Source: Bacteroidota bacterium
GTDB lineage: Bacteria > Bacteroidota > Bacteroidia > Chitinophagales > Chitinophagaceae
Direction of reading: 5' to 3'
NCBI GenBank assembly: GCA_016706595.1
Contig: JADJJH010000011.1
Location: 1 to 26,572, forward strand
DNA: 26,572 bases
The translations under genes were made by a program, and so were the position numbers. The notes under the pieces were generated by a model. That model did no database searches and was not told the origin of the DNA. It was given only the letters and a program-made list of their open reading frames with translations. Shown here piece after piece: positions 25,549-26,572 of this stretch (positions within the stretch are counted from its first letter, which is position 1; each line of letters begins with the position of its first letter).

Positions 25549-26572
25549 TTATTTTAATATTAGGGGTTGAACACCTTCTTCATCTGTACGTGTTATAACT
25601 TTTCGGAGAAATTTCAGACTATTCAACCCAACACTTTTTGCTATACCATCACAATACTGTAAAAGTAAAGACCCTTACCTTCGACCGTTCCCATCTATTT
25701 CATCTTTTGTTGTTGGTAAAATATTTTGCCCGCTTGTATCAAGTAGTGTTTTCTTTTGCCTTTTACATTTTTAATAAAAATAGATTTGAAACGCAGGGTT
25801 AGGGCATACACTCCAATCCGCTCTCCGCTCTCCATATCACTCTGACTTAATAGCCAAGCAGGGGCTCCTTTTGAGACATATTAAAGTTAGGCATATTTGG
25901 CATAGCACTAGTACAAGGGCCAGGATCGTAACGTAAACAAAGATTTACAAAAACCGCATGCCATTCCTTTTGTTCGGGTCCAATCAATTTACGCTATTGT
26001 GGGAGCAGACTTACAAATTATGTTTATACACATAAATTCTACCATCAGGACCAAGCACAAGGTTTTTAACCTTCTCAAAATATAGCTAAGGTAGTATCTG
26101 GTCCAAGCATATGCGTGTCCAACATTGGTTGCTATCTGGCTCAAATAAATCTTATTGGTAAATATTAACCGCCGTGATACATACAAAAGCTGCTCAGTAG
26201 GTGAAAAACAAATGCAGTAGATTATCGTGAATCCATGGAGTCCATTTAAGGTATCTAATGTTGTCATGGTTGAGATCATGGGGAACTGCTATTGTTTTCA
26301 CATTGCTACTAATACCATAACATCTATCAAAATCAGGATATAAATAAATGTGCACCATATTATTCATAAAGAGACCACCTGTTGCAAAAGTATTTACTAC
26401 CTGTGTAATTAAAGCAACTTTGACCTGCTAGGTCATGGTATCCAAAATGAGGAGTAAAGGGAATCCACTTTGTATCGACTTCAATACTACAGAATCTTTT
26501 GTTACTAAAAATTGTATATCATATTGTATCAAGTGCTTGTTTCAACAACCACCAGTCGTACCCATTGGCATG
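25549..26572 (-). CDS. Large secreted protein, C-terminal part, probably type IX secretion cargo (runs off the window)
   Basis: The minus strand from the window end reads HANGYDWWLLKQAL, a motif that (from memory) marks a family of Bacteroidota secreted proteins with beta-propeller-like repeats. Then come FATGGLFMNNMVHIYLYPDFDRCYGISSN, CFSPTEQLLYVS...IYQ.DL, KNLVLGPDGRIYVYKHNL and GPEQKGMACGF, then PGPCTSAMPNMPNFNMS. These match the FDRCxGxLSN, FSPxGxxLY, LGPDGKIYV and MPNxPNY blocks of that family. The last part looks like a type A sorting domain: IFIKNVKGK, GKIFYQQ, and KGLYFYSIVDGIAKS. The stop is uncertain (25549 in the longest reading, perhaps nearer 25620). The 5' end lies outside. It is heavily frameshifted. 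Confidence 0.65.

Noticed and set aside
1..26572. Genes called as pseudogenes because of many frameshifts
   Set aside because: The breaks are single-base indels scattered through almost every gene, including essential-type ones, which fits sequencing error better than decay.
1..26572. Search for transposases, phage genes, toxin-antitoxin or defence systems
   Set aside because: No reading in any frame gave motifs for these; every stretch longer than 300 bases is accounted for by other genes or by the two tandem arrays.

Overview
The window looks like part of a chromosome of an AT-rich Bacteroidota bacterium. The family choices (a DUF4349 lipoprotein, the TolC subtype, Bacteroidota-type uracil phosphoribosyltransferase and PurS, and a secreted protein of the kind exported by type IX secretion) point there. 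So do about a dozen copies of the Bacteroidota -7 promoter box TAnnTTTG (or TAnnTTCG) in front of genes, and the lack of clear Shine-Dalgarno sequences. I cannot name a genus. Almost every gene is interrupted by one-base insertions or deletions, while protein similarity runs straight through in alternating frames. This is what an unpolished long-read assembly looks like. The breaks are densest before about 4 kb and after about 18 kb. I therefore annotate whole genes across the breaks and do not call them pseudogenes.

Layout. 1-4650: the 5' part of nadB (minus), a TolC/HlyD efflux pair (plus) with no permease, and nadD (minus). 4821-7340: an LpxL-type acyltransferase (minus) facing an NTF2-like lipoprotein (plus), then pssA overlapping purS. 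7345-9030: a shortened NlpC/P60 lipoprotein (minus), an FKBP isomerase, tRNA-Ser(GCT), tRNA-Pro(TGG), and a roughly 100-bp tandem array that repeats the tRNA 3' end together with its terminator. 9034-12365: pyrD, a TerC-family membrane protein and a GT39-like membrane glycosyltransferase, packed as one operon. 12366-18130: a surface-polysaccharide locus with a polyprenyl-phosphate GT2, two sugar-nucleotide epimerases in divergent orientation, a GT4 and a multi-span membrane protein that may be a polymerase. 18201-19534: upp and a fasciclin lipoprotein. 19590-23476 (all minus): a serine hydrolase of the class C beta-lactamase family, hutH, and feoA overlapping an alpha/beta hydrolase. 23629 to the end: the DUF4349 lipoprotein, a 148-bp tandem repeat, a small charged protein, and the C-terminal part of a large secreted protein that runs off the window.

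Most genes are housekeeping: NAD synthesis (nadB, nadD), phospholipid and lipid A assembly (pssA, lpxL-like), purines and pyrimidines (purS, pyrD, upp) and histidine breakdown (hutH). The accessory part is the polysaccharide locus. I found no transposase, CRISPR array, phage gene or clear defence system. The most interesting non-gene structures are the tRNA-Pro-derived tandem array, the 148-bp array and the promoters that sit almost on the start codon.
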